A DNA stretch of 64,000 nt. Origin: an uncultured Clostridia bacterium. GTDB lineage: Bacteria > Bacillota_A > Clostridia > TANB77 > CAG-508. This document shows, one piece after another, positions 54,668 to 63,990 of the stretch (its first letter is position 1; every line of letters begins with the position of its first letter). The stretch lies in the NCBI GenBank assembly GCA_947624715.1, contig CANQLO010000002.1, positions 1-64,000 of the forward strand, given 5' to 3'. The notes below the pieces were generated by a model. It searched no databases. It was given only the letters and a program-made list of their open reading frames with translations, and had not been told where the DNA came from. The translations under genes and the position numbers were made by a program.

Positions 54668-55714
54668 TTATAAGTAATATTCTTTATACCATTTTGCAAA
54701 TTTTCTCAATCCATCTCTTAATGTTGTATTTGGTTTATACTCAAAATCTTTTTCAAGTTCAGTAGTATCTGCATATGTTATTGGAACATCTCCTGGTTGC
54801 ATTGGAACTAATTCTTTATGTTCTTCAAAATTATAATCTTTTGGTAATACTCCATTTTCAATTAATTCTTCTTGTAAAATTGTCACAAAGTCTAGTAGAT
54901 TAACTGGGTTACTATTTCCTATATTGTAAACTTTATAAGGAGGTATAGGTAAACCATCTTCTCCTTTTTTCTTTTCTGGTGCTCCTTGTGTAACTCTTAT
55001 TACTCCCTCTACAATATCATCTATATATGTAAAATCTCTCTTGCAGTTTCCGTAATTAAATATTTTTATTTTTTCACCTTTAAGTAATTTGTCTGTAAAT
55101 CCAAAGTATGCCATATCTGGTCGTCCTGCTGGTCCATAAACAGTGAAAAATCTTAGTCCTGTTGATGGTATATCGTATAATTTTGAATAAGCATGTGCTA
55201 ATAGTTCATTTGATTTTTTTGTTGCAGCATATAAAGAAACGGGATTGTCAACTTTATCTTCTACTGAGTATGGTATTTTTTTATTTGATCCATAAACAGA
55301 TGAACTTGATGCATAAACTAAATGTTCCACTGGATATTTTCGACATGCTTCTAGTATATTATAAAATCCTATTATATTTGATTCAATATAAGCATCTGGA
55401 TTTGTTATACTATATCTAACTCCTGCTTGTGCTGCCATATTGATTACAACTTGTGGCTTATTTTCTTTAAAAATTTTATTTATTAGTTCTTTATCTGCAA
55501 GATTTCCCCTATAGAAAGTAAATTTTTCATATTTCTGTAATTCTTTTAATCTATATTCTTTTAAATTCACATCATAATAATCATTAACACTGTCTAAGCC
55601 AATTACTTTTGCTACATTAAACTGTTCTAATATATACTTTGATATATTGGAACCTATAAATCCCGCAACACCTGTAATAAAAACGGTTTTATCCTTTAAT
55701 TCTACTTTTTTCAT
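54668..55714 (-). CDS. UDP-glucuronate 4-epimerase
   Basis: Converts UDP-glucuronate to UDP-galacturonate. 348 residues, short-chain dehydrogenase fold. NAD site TGVAGFIGS, catalytic Tyr162 and Lys166 in YAATKK, AAQAGVRYSITNP and RFFTVYGPAGRPDMAYF are diagnostic of the UDP-GlcA epimerase branch. With Ugd it gives a galacturonic acid donor. Confidence 0.9.
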   Translation of the reverse strand: MKKVELKDKTVFITGVAGFIGSNISKYILEQFNVAKVIGLDSVNDYYDVNLKEYRLKELQKYEKFTFYRGNLADKELINKIFKENKPQVVINMAAQAGVRYSITNPDAYIESNIIGFYNILEACRKYPVEHLVYASSSSVYGSNKKIPYSVEDKVDNPVSLYAATKKSNELLAHAYSKLYDIPSTGLRFFTVYGPAGRPDMAYFGFTDKLLKGEKIKIFNYGNCKRDFTYIDDIVEGVIRVTQGAPEKKKGEDGLPIPPYKVYNIGNSNPVNLLDFVTILQEELIENGVLPKDYNFEEHKELVPMQPGDVPITYADTTELEKDFEYKPNTTLRDGLRKFAKWYKEYYL

Positions 55715-55749
55715 AATTACTCCTTTTCTTTATAATTAAATAATAAATA

Positions 55750-57207
55750 TTATATTGAGTTTTGCTTTTTACTAAATATTTTTTTCTTCATCTTATTTAT
55801 AAAATTAAATACTGTCTTGTCTTTTAAAATTACAAGCATAATTATATAAATTATTGTTCCAAGTATAATTTGTATTATAGTTGAAGATATAGTTGGTTTT
55901 AATAAAGTTCCTAACAAATATGTAAATATACACATTATTATTCCACTCACTATATATTTTTGAGCTCCATCATACAAAATTTTAATAGATATTTCTTTTT
56001 TTATATATAATAACTGTATTATTGCAACAGAAAATTCTGCTAAAACTGAAGCTACCATTGCCCCTATTGATTTAAATATTGGAATCAAGATTAAATTACA
56101 AATAAAATTAACAGCTGCCCCAATTATTACTGAAATAGTTAAAACTTTCTGCTTTTTGGCTGGTATCAAATACTGGATTCCTATTACATTGCTTAGCCCT
56201 ATAAAAAGTACAATAGGTGATCCTACTATAAGTATAGAAATTGATTTTGTAAATTCTTCTCCTAAAAACCATGGTACCATGTTTTTAGCAACTGCAACAA
56301 TTCCTAGCATAATTGGTATTCCTAAAAACCAAACAAAATTAAAAGAACTAGCTAAGTAATTTTCTACATCTCCTTTTTTATTTTTTGCAACTGTATTAGC
56401 AATTCTAGGAGACATTACTGTTCCTAAAGCTGTTACTAATGTAAGCGCTAATTTTATAATTTTTTGAGATTGCTCATAATTTCCAACTTCAGTCATATCC
56501 TTTATTAAGTTTCCTAACATTGTCTTGTCTAATACAGTATATACTTGCATTGCGATTTGAGGTATAAAAAGAGCAATTGTTGGTTTAAAATGTTTATAAA
56601 ATTTAATATCTTTCCAATTTACTTTACATAAAAATTTTGGCAGATAAAACCATAATGATACATTTCCTAATAAATTAGATAAAACATATATAAAAAAGTA
56701 TATTATTAAATCTTCTTTTGATTTTATAAATATAAATATTGAGATTACGCTGATTATTTTTATTATTATATGTCTTAATACCGTTTTTTTAAATTCTTCC
56801 AATCCTTGAAAGAACCAACTTATGTCCAAACTTGTTGCTAATATTTCTAATGTTAATATTTTATAATATATGCTATATTCACCATTTATACAAAATGTTA
56901 TATAAAATAGCAAGAGAGATACACCTAAAGTTATAAATCTCATTATTAATATTTCATAAAAAATTTTACTTCTATCATATTTTTTTTCTTGATTGTATGC
57001 AATTTCTCTTTGTCCATATATTGATACTCCAAGTGAACCAAATAATATAAAGTATGTAACAATTGATAAAGTGTAACCATATATTCCAACAGAATCAGCA
57101 CCTAGTACTCTTGATAAATATGGCGTAGTGATTAGTGGAAGTATAATTGTTAAAATTTGATAGCTTAGATTATATATGTAATTTTTTGTTATACTATTTT
57201 TTTTCAT
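55750..57207 (-). CDS. Wzx-type polysaccharide flippase
   Basis: A 485-residue membrane protein with about 12-14 helices that moves lipid-linked repeat units across the membrane. The N terminus (NYIYNLSYQILTIILPLITTPYLSRVLGADSVGIYGY) is standard for the family. The ATG at 57207 follows GAAAGAAG; an upstream TTG is less likely. Confidence 0.93.
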   Translation of the reverse strand: MKKNSITKNYIYNLSYQILTIILPLITTPYLSRVLGADSVGIYGYTLSIVTYFILFGSLGVSIYGQREIAYNQEKKYDRSKIFYEILIMRFITLGVSLLLFYITFCINGEYSIYYKILTLEILATSLDISWFFQGLEEFKKTVLRHIIIKIISVISIFIFIKSKEDLIIYFFIYVLSNLLGNVSLWFYLPKFLCKVNWKDIKFYKHFKPTIALFIPQIAMQVYTVLDKTMLGNLIKDMTEVGNYEQSQKIIKLALTLVTALGTVMSPRIANTVAKNKKGDVENYLASSFNFVWFLGIPIMLGIVAVAKNMVPWFLGEEFTKSISILIVGSPIVLFIGLSNVIGIQYLIPAKKQKVLTISVIIGAAVNFICNLILIPIFKSIGAMVASVLAEFSVAIIQLLYIKKEISIKILYDGAQKYIVSGIIMCIFTYLLGTLLKPTISSTIIQIILGTIIYIIMLVILKDKTVFNFINKMKKKIFSKKQNSI

Positions 57208-57245
57208 TAAAGTTTCTTCTTTCAATAAATCTTAATAAAAATTTT

Positions 57246-58349
57246 TTATTTATCTTTTAACATTCTTATCATTTTTTCAGTATTTTCACCAAAAAAAGCT
57301 TCACCAGTTGCGTATTGAGGAAACCATAGGGATGGTGTAGTTAAATTAGCTTCTATTACTATTATTTTATCATCTTTGTCCAACGCTAAATCCCATGCTA
57401 CTATTCCCATATGAGGTAATCTATAATGATATTTTTTTGCAAACTCCACAATCTCGTTAAATTTTGGTAAATGATAATTTTCAAATTTTATATGTGTATC
57501 AGGGTGTTCTTCAAATTTTTCTCCATATTCAGTAAACGCATATTTTTTTAAATTACCATTTTCATCAACTCCTACTGCAATGCCTCCTGCATGAGAATTG
57601 TCAACCACTTTTCCAGCTCTACCTATTCTCATCGCAATAGGTGCGCAATATACTTTTCCATCACAAAGATATGTATTAATTCTAATTGTATTTACTGAGC
57701 TTGGATTTAACTTTGCGTATACACTATTTTGCTCTATCTTTTCTTGAATAATAAAGTTTTTATCATATTCTTGTATTATTTCTTCTATTTTTTCCCCTGA
57801 AATAATATCTTTTCCATGTTTCAAATCTATTAATCTTACATTTTTGCCTGAAGATGAATCTACTATAGGTTTAATAATAGCTTTTCCTATATTATTTATT
57901 TTACTTATAGCTTCTTCATACGTTATTACATCATTATTATCATAAAAATATCCACTACAATTATATATATATGAATTAATAATTCTATAATTTTCATTTT
58001 TAATGTCAGAAAATAAATAATTTGTAATTACTTTATCATTTATATATTTTGTTCTAACAGGCGGATTCAATTTTTGCAATAAATTTGTTGTAAAAAATAT
58101 TTCTGGAAAATATTTTGCATTAAAAGATCCTGTATAGGATGTATATAGTCTGTGCCATTTTTTTGAAATCTTTTTTCCATAGTTCTTTTTCCATAATTCA
58201 TCTATCTCATTTATTTGTTCTTTTGTTAATTTGACTTTATTTATTAAATTTTTTTTCTTTTTTATGTCTTTTTTTTCATGAATATAAGACATACATTTAT
58301 GAATTTTTATATATAATATTACATATAATGAAGATAATATTTTTTTCAT
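57246..58349 (-). CDS. ATP-grasp protein, sugar-transfer-associated
   Basis: A 367-residue ATP-dependent ligase-like protein of the family called sugar-transfer associated ATP-grasp. Residues about 165-360 show the fold: AIIKPIVDSSSGKNVRLID, IIQEKIEQN, SVNTIRINTYL, the GGIAVGVDENG stretch and VIEANLTTPSLWFPQ. Such proteins may add amino acids to surface sugars. It overlaps the preceding glycosyltransferase gene by 4 bp. Confidence 0.85.
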   Translation of the reverse strand: MKKILSSLYVILYIKIHKCMSYIHEKKDIKKKKNLINKVKLTKEQINEIDELWKKNYGKKISKKWHRLYTSYTGSFNAKYFPEIFFTTNLLQKLNPPVRTKYINDKVITNYLFSDIKNENYRIINSYIYNCSGYFYDNNDVITYEEAISKINNIGKAIIKPIVDSSSGKNVRLIDLKHGKDIISGEKIEEIIQEYDKNFIIQEKIEQNSVYAKLNPSSVNTIRINTYLCDGKVYCAPIAMRIGRAGKVVDNSHAGGIAVGVDENGNLKKYAFTEYGEKFEEHPDTHIKFENYHLPKFNEIVEFAKKYHYRLPHMGIVAWDLALDKDDKIIVIEANLTTPSLWFPQYATGEAFFGENTEKMIRMLKDK

Positions 58350-60751
58350 TTATTTTTCTCCTTATTATTATAAAGTAATTTCTTATAAATTTGTTCTAAA
58401 TTTTTAGCATTTAATTCTACATCAAAACCGGCTTTTTGAATTTTTGATATCATTTTTTCATTATTTTTCTCTCTGTCCATAATTTTTAATTCTGTTATCT
58501 TTTTTGCCCATTTTTTTGCTCCATCTTCCAATGGTAAATATTCTGGTAATTCCGTTATTTTAGCCTCCCTAGTAGTAGAATTTGAAACTAAACTTGGAAT
58601 ACATGCTGCTTGCCATTCAATTAACACATTAGGTAATCCTTCTGCTAATGAAGTAAGTAACATTATATCCATTGCTTGAATAACTTCTTCCATATTATCT
58701 AATAATCCCAAAAACTTTACTTTATCACTTAATCCTAGGTTTTTGACTTTTTCTTCTACTGAATTCTTTAATTTTCCATCTCCAATAAAGAAAAGTTTAT
58801 ATTTACAATTTTTTTCTTTATTTAATTCATTAATGATATCTACTGCAAAGGATTGATTTTTTCTTTCATTAAAAGTACCTATATGTCCTAATGCAACTTC
58901 ATCTTCTTTTAAATTAAGTTTCTTTCTCCATTTCATTCTATTATCTTTATTGTATATAAACTTTTTAATATCATTGCCATTTTTTATAACAGTATATGGT
59001 TTGTCTCTAAAAAGCCATTTTCCAGCTTCATTACTTACAGCAAATGCATCTGTATAAGATTTATTAAATATTGGCCTTAATATCTTATCTGCTTTAGAAT
59101 GTTGACAACTTGAATTCCTACTGTGTGCAATACGAACTGGAACTTTTGCTATTTTTCCGGCAAGCATTTCCAATGCTAAAGTAGCACTATTTCCATGTGC
59201 ATGAATAATATCAATTTTATCTTTTACTAATATTTCCTTTAATTTTTTTATATAAGTCAATTGTTTTTTATTTCTCATTGGAAGAACATAATATTTGTCT
59301 CCTGTCTCTTCAAGTATTTTTTTAAAATATGGTGTTGGTTCATTAATCATAACAAATTCAATATTAAATTCTTCTCTATTTATATATTTACAATAATTAA
59401 AAACATTGTGGCAAATTCCCATGCCATCAAATAATGATGAAAATACCATCAATAGATTTATTTTCTTTTTGATTTTTAAATTACTTTCCTTATCTTGCTT
59501 TTCTATATCCACTGTATATAATTCCTTCTTTCCTTCATGTACAGAATCTATGCATATTTTATTACCATCGTGGTTCCATCTTGGATGTAAATCGCATCTT
59601 ACATCATTATCATATTTAAATGGAGAAAATACTCTTGCTAATCTTGTTACTTCTCCGTTTTCTTTGCATAAATAAACTGATGCAAGTCTTTTTCTATTTG
59701 GATATGTATCTGTAATTATATATTCTTTGTTTGGTGAATAGGTACAGTGTCCATCAGTATTTAATTCTTCCCATAACATTTTGTAATCTTTAGTTTTATC
59801 TTTCATCAAGTAATAATGATTTCCAGTTTTCTTTTTGTTTAAAAAAGATAAAATTTCTTCATCATTTTTCCAACAACAATGCGACACAAAATCATCATCA
59901 CTCAAATTATACATATCACTTCCATCAATATTCATAGTTACTAATCTAGTATATTTTTTATTATTTTTAAACCATCTATGTAGTACCATAAATCTCTTTC
60001 CATTTGGACTTATCATAATGTGATTAACTTTATGTTCTGCGCCATTCATTTCTGATCTATTTTCAAAATTTTTTAAATCAGTGTATTTTATTACTTCTTC
60101 AGTCTTTCCATCATCTAAATTTATTTTCCAAATACATGCTTTATTAGGGCACAATTCGTTTTTTGTTTTTTCTTCAATATTTGCATATCCATAACCTTTT
60201 CTTAATCTATGCAGTCTGGAAAAGTCTAAATTCAAAGCAAACTTTCCATCTTTTGAAACATCATATACTGGTTTAGATAATACCTTTTCTTCTATTTTCT
60301 TTTCAAAATTATAGATAACGGAAACATATTGATTGTTTCGAAAATCGTTATATATAATTTTACTCTTAAAATCCGGTCCTAACCACTGTGCCATACATCC
60401 TTGCTGTGTATTCCAACAATGTGTTGTAGCAATTTCTACTTCTTTATTATTATTTTTAGTATCAAATACTATTATTTTTGCCTCTTCGGTTGAGTCTGGT
60501 ACTTTATTTGCTTTTTTTACTTTTAAAGCTATCATATATCTGTCTGTCGCATCCCATGGTGATTTATCATAATACCCGAAGAAGTATTCAGCATCATTAG
60601 GAGAAATTCGTTCGATTTTTCCTTCGGATTTTATTTTTTCTCCAGATATTGTATACATTGTAAATTGATATATCTTTTTAAAAAATCTTCTCGTTTTAGG
60701 AAATTTAGCCAGTATATTTTTTCCCATTTCTTCTACTTTAACAAAATTCAT
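58346..60751 (-). CDS. Fused propeller-like and GT4 glycosyltransferase
   Basis: An 801-residue protein of two parts. Residues about 40-425 form a TolB/propeller-like domain (FGYYDKSPWDATDRYMI, AQWLGPDFKSKIIYNDF, ISPNGKRFMVLHRW, HPRWNHDGNKICIDS). Residues about 432-800 are a GT-B glycosyltransferase of family 4: MVFSSLFDGMGICH, IDIIHAHGNSATLALEML, ALGHIGTFNERKNQSF, SLAEGLPNVLIEWQA. No signal peptide, so both parts are cytoplasmic. The fusion is uncommon; the propeller may bind the acceptor or a partner. Confidence 0.85.
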   Translation of the reverse strand: MNFVKVEEMGKNILAKFPKTRRFFKKIYQFTMYTISGEKIKSEGKIERISPNDAEYFFGYYDKSPWDATDRYMIALKVKKANKVPDSTEEAKIIVFDTKNNNKEVEIATTHCWNTQQGCMAQWLGPDFKSKIIYNDFRNNQYVSVIYNFEKKIEEKVLSKPVYDVSKDGKFALNLDFSRLHRLRKGYGYANIEEKTKNELCPNKACIWKINLDDGKTEEVIKYTDLKNFENRSEMNGAEHKVNHIMISPNGKRFMVLHRWFKNNKKYTRLVTMNIDGSDMYNLSDDDFVSHCCWKNDEEILSFLNKKKTGNHYYLMKDKTKDYKMLWEELNTDGHCTYSPNKEYIITDTYPNRKRLASVYLCKENGEVTRLARVFSPFKYDNDVRCDLHPRWNHDGNKICIDSVHEGKKELYTVDIEKQDKESNLKIKKKINLLMVFSSLFDGMGICHNVFNYCKYINREEFNIEFVMINEPTPYFKKILEETGDKYYVLPMRNKKQLTYIKKLKEILVKDKIDIIHAHGNSATLALEMLAGKIAKVPVRIAHSRNSSCQHSKADKILRPIFNKSYTDAFAVSNEAGKWLFRDKPYTVIKNGNDIKKFIYNKDNRMKWRKKLNLKEDEVALGHIGTFNERKNQSFAVDIINELNKEKNCKYKLFFIGDGKLKNSVEEKVKNLGLSDKVKFLGLLDNMEEVIQAMDIMLLTSLAEGLPNVLIEWQAACIPSLVSNSTTREAKITELPEYLPLEDGAKKWAKKITELKIMDREKNNEKMISKIQKAGFDVELNAKNLEQIYKKLLYNNKEKNK

Positions 60752-60754
60752 TTA

Positions 60755-61281
60755 TCATTGATCTCCGTTTTTCATTATATTTTTTTTACTATATTCAAAC
60801 CTGTTATTTACAATATCATTAAAATTTCCTATTACTCTAGCAGGTACCCCCCCACGACTGAATTAGCAGGTATATCCTTTGTTACAACACTATTTGCGGC
60901 TATTATTACATTTGGTCCTATTTTTACTCCGTACATTATTGTTGCGTTTGCTCCTATAAAACAGTTGTCAAAAATTTCAATTTCACCACTATATCTAGTA
61001 AATCCACCTTCTGGATGCTTTATATCATTATCATCATTAAGCATTGTATGAATAACATCATGTGTGCAAAAATAAACATTTGTAGCTATTTTTACATTAT
61101 TATGTATTGATACCAATTCCATATCAGCTGGTATGTTTCTAGAATACCAAAAATTTTTATCACCAAAAAATTTAAATTTTCCGGTCTTCTTTAAGTATTC
61201 TGCTTTTTTACTTCCATTATTAGTAATAGCTAATCTAAAAATTATCCATAATTTCTTTTTCCAAGAAACGTTCATTTTCAA
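60755..61281 (-). pseudogene. Hexapeptide acetyltransferase, frameshifted at a G tract
   Basis: A left-handed beta-helix acyltransferase (NKVKIATNVYF-type turns, IEIFDNCFIGANATIMYGVKIGPNVIIAANSVVTKDIPANSVVGG) that would acetylate the capsule sugar. The reading frame stops at 60832 right after the seven-G run at 60847-60853. With eight G the frame continues as VPARVIGNFNDIV and ends at 60755, four bases before the next gene, which is the length and coupling expected. As sequenced it lacks only the C-terminal 30 or so residues, so it may be off or partly active. A one-base slip restores it. Confidence 0.85.
60847..60853 (-). repeat. G7 homopolymer in the acetyltransferase
   Basis: Seven consecutive C on the plus strand, in Val-Gly-Gly codons. 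Eight would restore the family C terminus. Confidence 0.8.
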
Positions 61282-61309
61282 TCCCCCTCATATTTTAGTA
61301 GTAAAATTA

Positions 61310-62182
61310 CTAGACATTACTTAAATTAATTTCATCTCCTAGAATTCTATCATATTTTTCTGGTGAAAATTCTTCTAGTCCACTTCCAGGATAAAATGTT
61401 AATTCACCAAAATATATTTTTCCATTTATATCATATAAATCCACCCTAACAAATGGAATATTTTTACTTAATTTTTCAGCAATTTTTATCATCAATTCAA
61501 GATTTTCTGGTTTTTTCATTGGCTTTCTTTCTGAAGGATAATGCCTTTCAAAAGGCATTTTGTTCCAATTAGTATCGTAAAATGTAACCTTTAATCCTTC
61601 CTTTGACCTTCTTTCTGTACATGTAAAAATATATTTTACTTTTCCATTAAAGCACATAAATTTATAATCAGCAAGTTCTCCTTCTTCGGATTCTATAAGT
61701 TTTTCTGCTATTATTCTATGCTTAACATCTTTGTAAACCCACTCTCTATGTCTATAATAAAAGTTTCTTTTCATAATAATATTAAACCTTATTTTAGTTT
61801 TTAGTTTATTTAATTTACTTTTATCTTTACATATTAGTACACCACCCGAATCATGCGTACACTTTAAAACAAATTTATTTGGAAGTTTTGAAAAATCAAT
61901 ACTCTTGAACTTGTCCCAAACACCAATAGTTGGAATTATATATTCATTTCCAATAATATTTGCTACATATTTTTTTGCCTCATATTTATCAACCATTTTA
62001 GTATACTCTGGTTTTCTATCATGTATTTTTAACCATTGGAGTTTTTCGTTAAAAGTTTTTGGGTTATCTAAATTTAAATCTCTTCCAATTCTTTTTTTAT
62101 ATATTTTTTTTAAGTAATTTTCATCACTTATCCATTTTAACGTTCCTATATCAATTAAATATTGTTTTATTCTTTTCCACAT
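61310..62182 (-). CDS. TupA-like ATP-grasp protein
   Basis: A 290-residue protein of the teichuronopeptide TupA-like ATP-grasp family. Family features: NPKTFNEKLQWLKIHDR, VDKYEAKKYV, FVLKCTHDSGG, IIAEKLIESEEGELADYKFMCFNGK, VRVDLYDINGKIYFGELTFYPGSG. Such enzymes are linked to amino-acid or peptide decoration of surface sugars. Second ATP-grasp of this locus. Confidence 0.88.
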   Translation of the reverse strand: MWKRIKQYLIDIGTLKWISDENYLKKIYKKRIGRDLNLDNPKTFNEKLQWLKIHDRKPEYTKMVDKYEAKKYVANIIGNEYIIPTIGVWDKFKSIDFSKLPNKFVLKCTHDSGGVLICKDKSKLNKLKTKIRFNIIMKRNFYYRHREWVYKDVKHRIIAEKLIESEEGELADYKFMCFNGKVKYIFTCTERRSKEGLKVTFYDTNWNKMPFERHYPSERKPMKKPENLELMIKIAEKLSKNIPFVRVDLYDINGKIYFGELTFYPGSGLEEFSPEKYDRILGDEINLSNV

Positions 62183-62207
62183 TTTAATTTATCCTCATAA
62201 TAATAGT

Positions 62208-62708
62208 TTACTTAATAAAATATTCTTTCTTTATAAAATCATCTATTAAGTTAATTATAGCCATTGGATCCTTGTTTTTCCAAGGAATCAGATTATCTTT
62301 TCCATCATATATTTTTTGAATTGCATCTTTTAATTCATCCATTTCATATACAGCTAATACATACCCATTTGATGAGAATGCTTCATTATTTTGTATTTGG
62401 TGATCATTTATATGCTCTCCATACTTTTCTAATCTTGTAACTGCAATTACTTTTTTTCCTGCATTTAATGCTTTCATAATGGAACCAGATGCTCCATGAC
62501 TAATTACAAAATTAGATTCTTTTACTTTTTTTAAGAATTCATCTTGCGAGATAAAATCCTTGTATTTAAAATTTTTTGGCTTATATGTAGAAGTTCCTAT
62601 TTGTGCAAATATTTCTTCTTTTATAACTCCTTCTTCACATAGTTCATCAAGTTTTTTAAAAAGTCTATCAAACGGATAGTTTCTTGAGCCTACTGTAACA
62701 AATATCAA
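62208..62708 (-). CDS. PssE/Alg13-like glycosyltransferase subunit
   Basis: The catalytic half of a two-subunit glycosyltransferase, 166 residues. IFVTVGSRNYPFDRL, FVISHGASGSIMKALNAGKKVIAV and YGEHINDHQIQNNEAF are family signatures for nucleotide-sugar binding. I start at the TTG at 62708, which overlaps the pssD stop as TTGA. A GTG at 62717 gives a longer frame with a non-standard N terminus. Confidence 0.88.
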   Translation of the reverse strand: MIFVTVGSRNYPFDRLFKKLDELCEEGVIKEEIFAQIGTSTYKPKNFKYKDFISQDEFLKKVKESNFVISHGASGSIMKALNAGKKVIAVTRLEKYGEHINDHQIQNNEAFSSNGYVLAVYEMDELKDAIQKIYDGKDNLIPWKNKDPMAIINLIDDFIKKEYFIK

Positions 62709-63166
62709 TATAAACACCCCCCATAGATAGCTTTTTTATAAAATTTCTTTTGAGATTCCCATTGAACAATAAATAAATCACTATGCTTTTCCATCTTTTT
62801 TCCAGCTACTGTAGGCATATTAGCTCGTCCAAATGTTTCAATAAAAACAAATTTTTTATGAAACAATACTGCTAATAAATAAAATGGATATGCAACCATT
62901 GTTCCTGTTGTAATTATAAAATCTGGTCTTTCTTTTATCCAAATTATTAAAGTATATACTGCATTATATAACATTTTAATTGGCATTAACTTATCTTTTA
63001 AATCTGTTTGTTTCATAAGATATTTTGCTTTTGCTTCAAATTGAGTTTTTTCTGTTACATAAAATCCATCATATTTATCTATTAGTGGTTGCAATTTTTG
63101 TAATTGTTCCCAATGTCCACCTGATGATGAAACTAAGCATAGTTTTGGTTTTTTTCTTTTTTTCAT
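62705..63166 (-). CDS. PssD/Alg14-like glycosyltransferase subunit
   Basis: The membrane-anchoring half of the same enzyme, 153 residues. KLCLVSSSGGHWEQLQKL at the start, ERPDFIITTGTMVAYPFYLLAVLF with the membrane segment, FVFIETFGRANMPTVAGK and HSDLFIVQWESQKKFY. The ATG at 63166 follows AAGGTAGG; an earlier TTG is not supported. The last codons contain a six-G run; one more G would fuse the frame with pssE. Confidence 0.88.
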   Translation of the reverse strand: MKKRKKPKLCLVSSSGGHWEQLQKLQPLIDKYDGFYVTEKTQFEAKAKYLMKQTDLKDKLMPIKMLYNAVYTLIIWIKERPDFIITTGTMVAYPFYLLAVLFHKKFVFIETFGRANMPTVAGKKMEKHSDLFIVQWESQKKFYKKAIYGGCLY

Positions 63167-63191
63167 ATTTCCTACCTTCAATTTAATATTT

Positions 63192-63917
63192 TTATAAAGC
63201 TCCTTCTTTTTTTATTACTTTTTTTGTGGTTTTCAATAAAATTATTAAGTCTTTCTTTAATCCATGATTATTACAATATTCTATATCTTTTTTTAATCTA
63301 TCCTCAAAAGATATTTTTGATCTACCAGATACTTGCCATGGTCCTGTAATTCCTGGTTTTACTTTTATAATAGTATCATAATATTTTCCCATATCTTCTT
63401 TTTCTGATGGTAAATATGGTCTAGGGCCTACTAATGTCATTGAACCACACAATAAATTTATAAATTGTGGCCATTCATCTAAAGATGTCATTCTTAGAAA
63501 TCTTCCAGTTTTAGTTACTCTAGGGTCATTTTTTAATTTCTTATATTCTTTGTAATATTTCGCTTCATCAGGATTTTCTTTTAAGTATTCTTTTAGTTTT
63601 TCATCTGCTCCAATTACCATGCTTCTAAATTTGTACATTCTAAAAGTTTTACCATTCTTTCCTATTCTAAGATGTTCATAAAATATAGGACCATTATTTT
63701 CTTTATTTTTTATTCTCATTATCACTACTACAAAAAATAACGGAATTAAAATAATTATTCCTACTATTCCTGCAATAATATCTATAGTTCTTTTTAAAAA
63801 AATATATATGTAATTATAAATAGTTTTTGCTTTTTTTTGTTTTTTTGTTTTTAAATGCATATCATTATTATCTATTATTGCATTTTCACTTAATGGTGTG
63901 TTAAGCAAATTTATCAT
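63192..63917 (-). CDS. Initiating sugar-phosphate transferase
   Basis: A 241-residue bacterial sugar transferase that starts the repeat unit by moving a hexose-1-phosphate to undecaprenyl phosphate. Only one membrane segment (about 37-66) precedes the catalytic domain: FYEHLRIGKNGKTFRMYKFRSM, DPRVTKTGRFLRMTSLDEWPQ, MTLVGPRPYLPSE, VKPGITGPWQVSGRS. The GAGGGG site abuts the ATG at 63917, so a TTG 9 bases further is also possible. First gene of the capsule operon. Confidence 0.93.
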   Translation of the reverse strand: MINLLNTPLSENAIIDNNDMHLKTKKQKKAKTIYNYIYIFLKRTIDIIAGIVGIIILIPLFFVVVIMRIKNKENNGPIFYEHLRIGKNGKTFRMYKFRSMVIGADEKLKEYLKENPDEAKYYKEYKKLKNDPRVTKTGRFLRMTSLDEWPQFINLLCGSMTLVGPRPYLPSEKEDMGKYYDTIIKVKPGITGPWQVSGRSKISFEDRLKKDIEYCNNHGLKKDLIILLKTTKKVIKKEGAL

Positions 63918-63961
63918 CCCCTCATTTATTATTTTCTTTTATAATCTTGTTGCTACATATC

Positions 63962-63990
63962 ATTATACATCTTTTACGTTTTTTAGTAAA
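63962..63990 (-). promoter_or_regulatory. Capsule operon promoter
   Basis: TTTACT (63990-63985), 17 bp, TATAAT (63967-63962) on the minus strand, with TG just ahead of the -10. It lies 45 bp upstream of the initiating sugar transferase. No other gene is visible up to the window edge. Confidence 0.6.
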
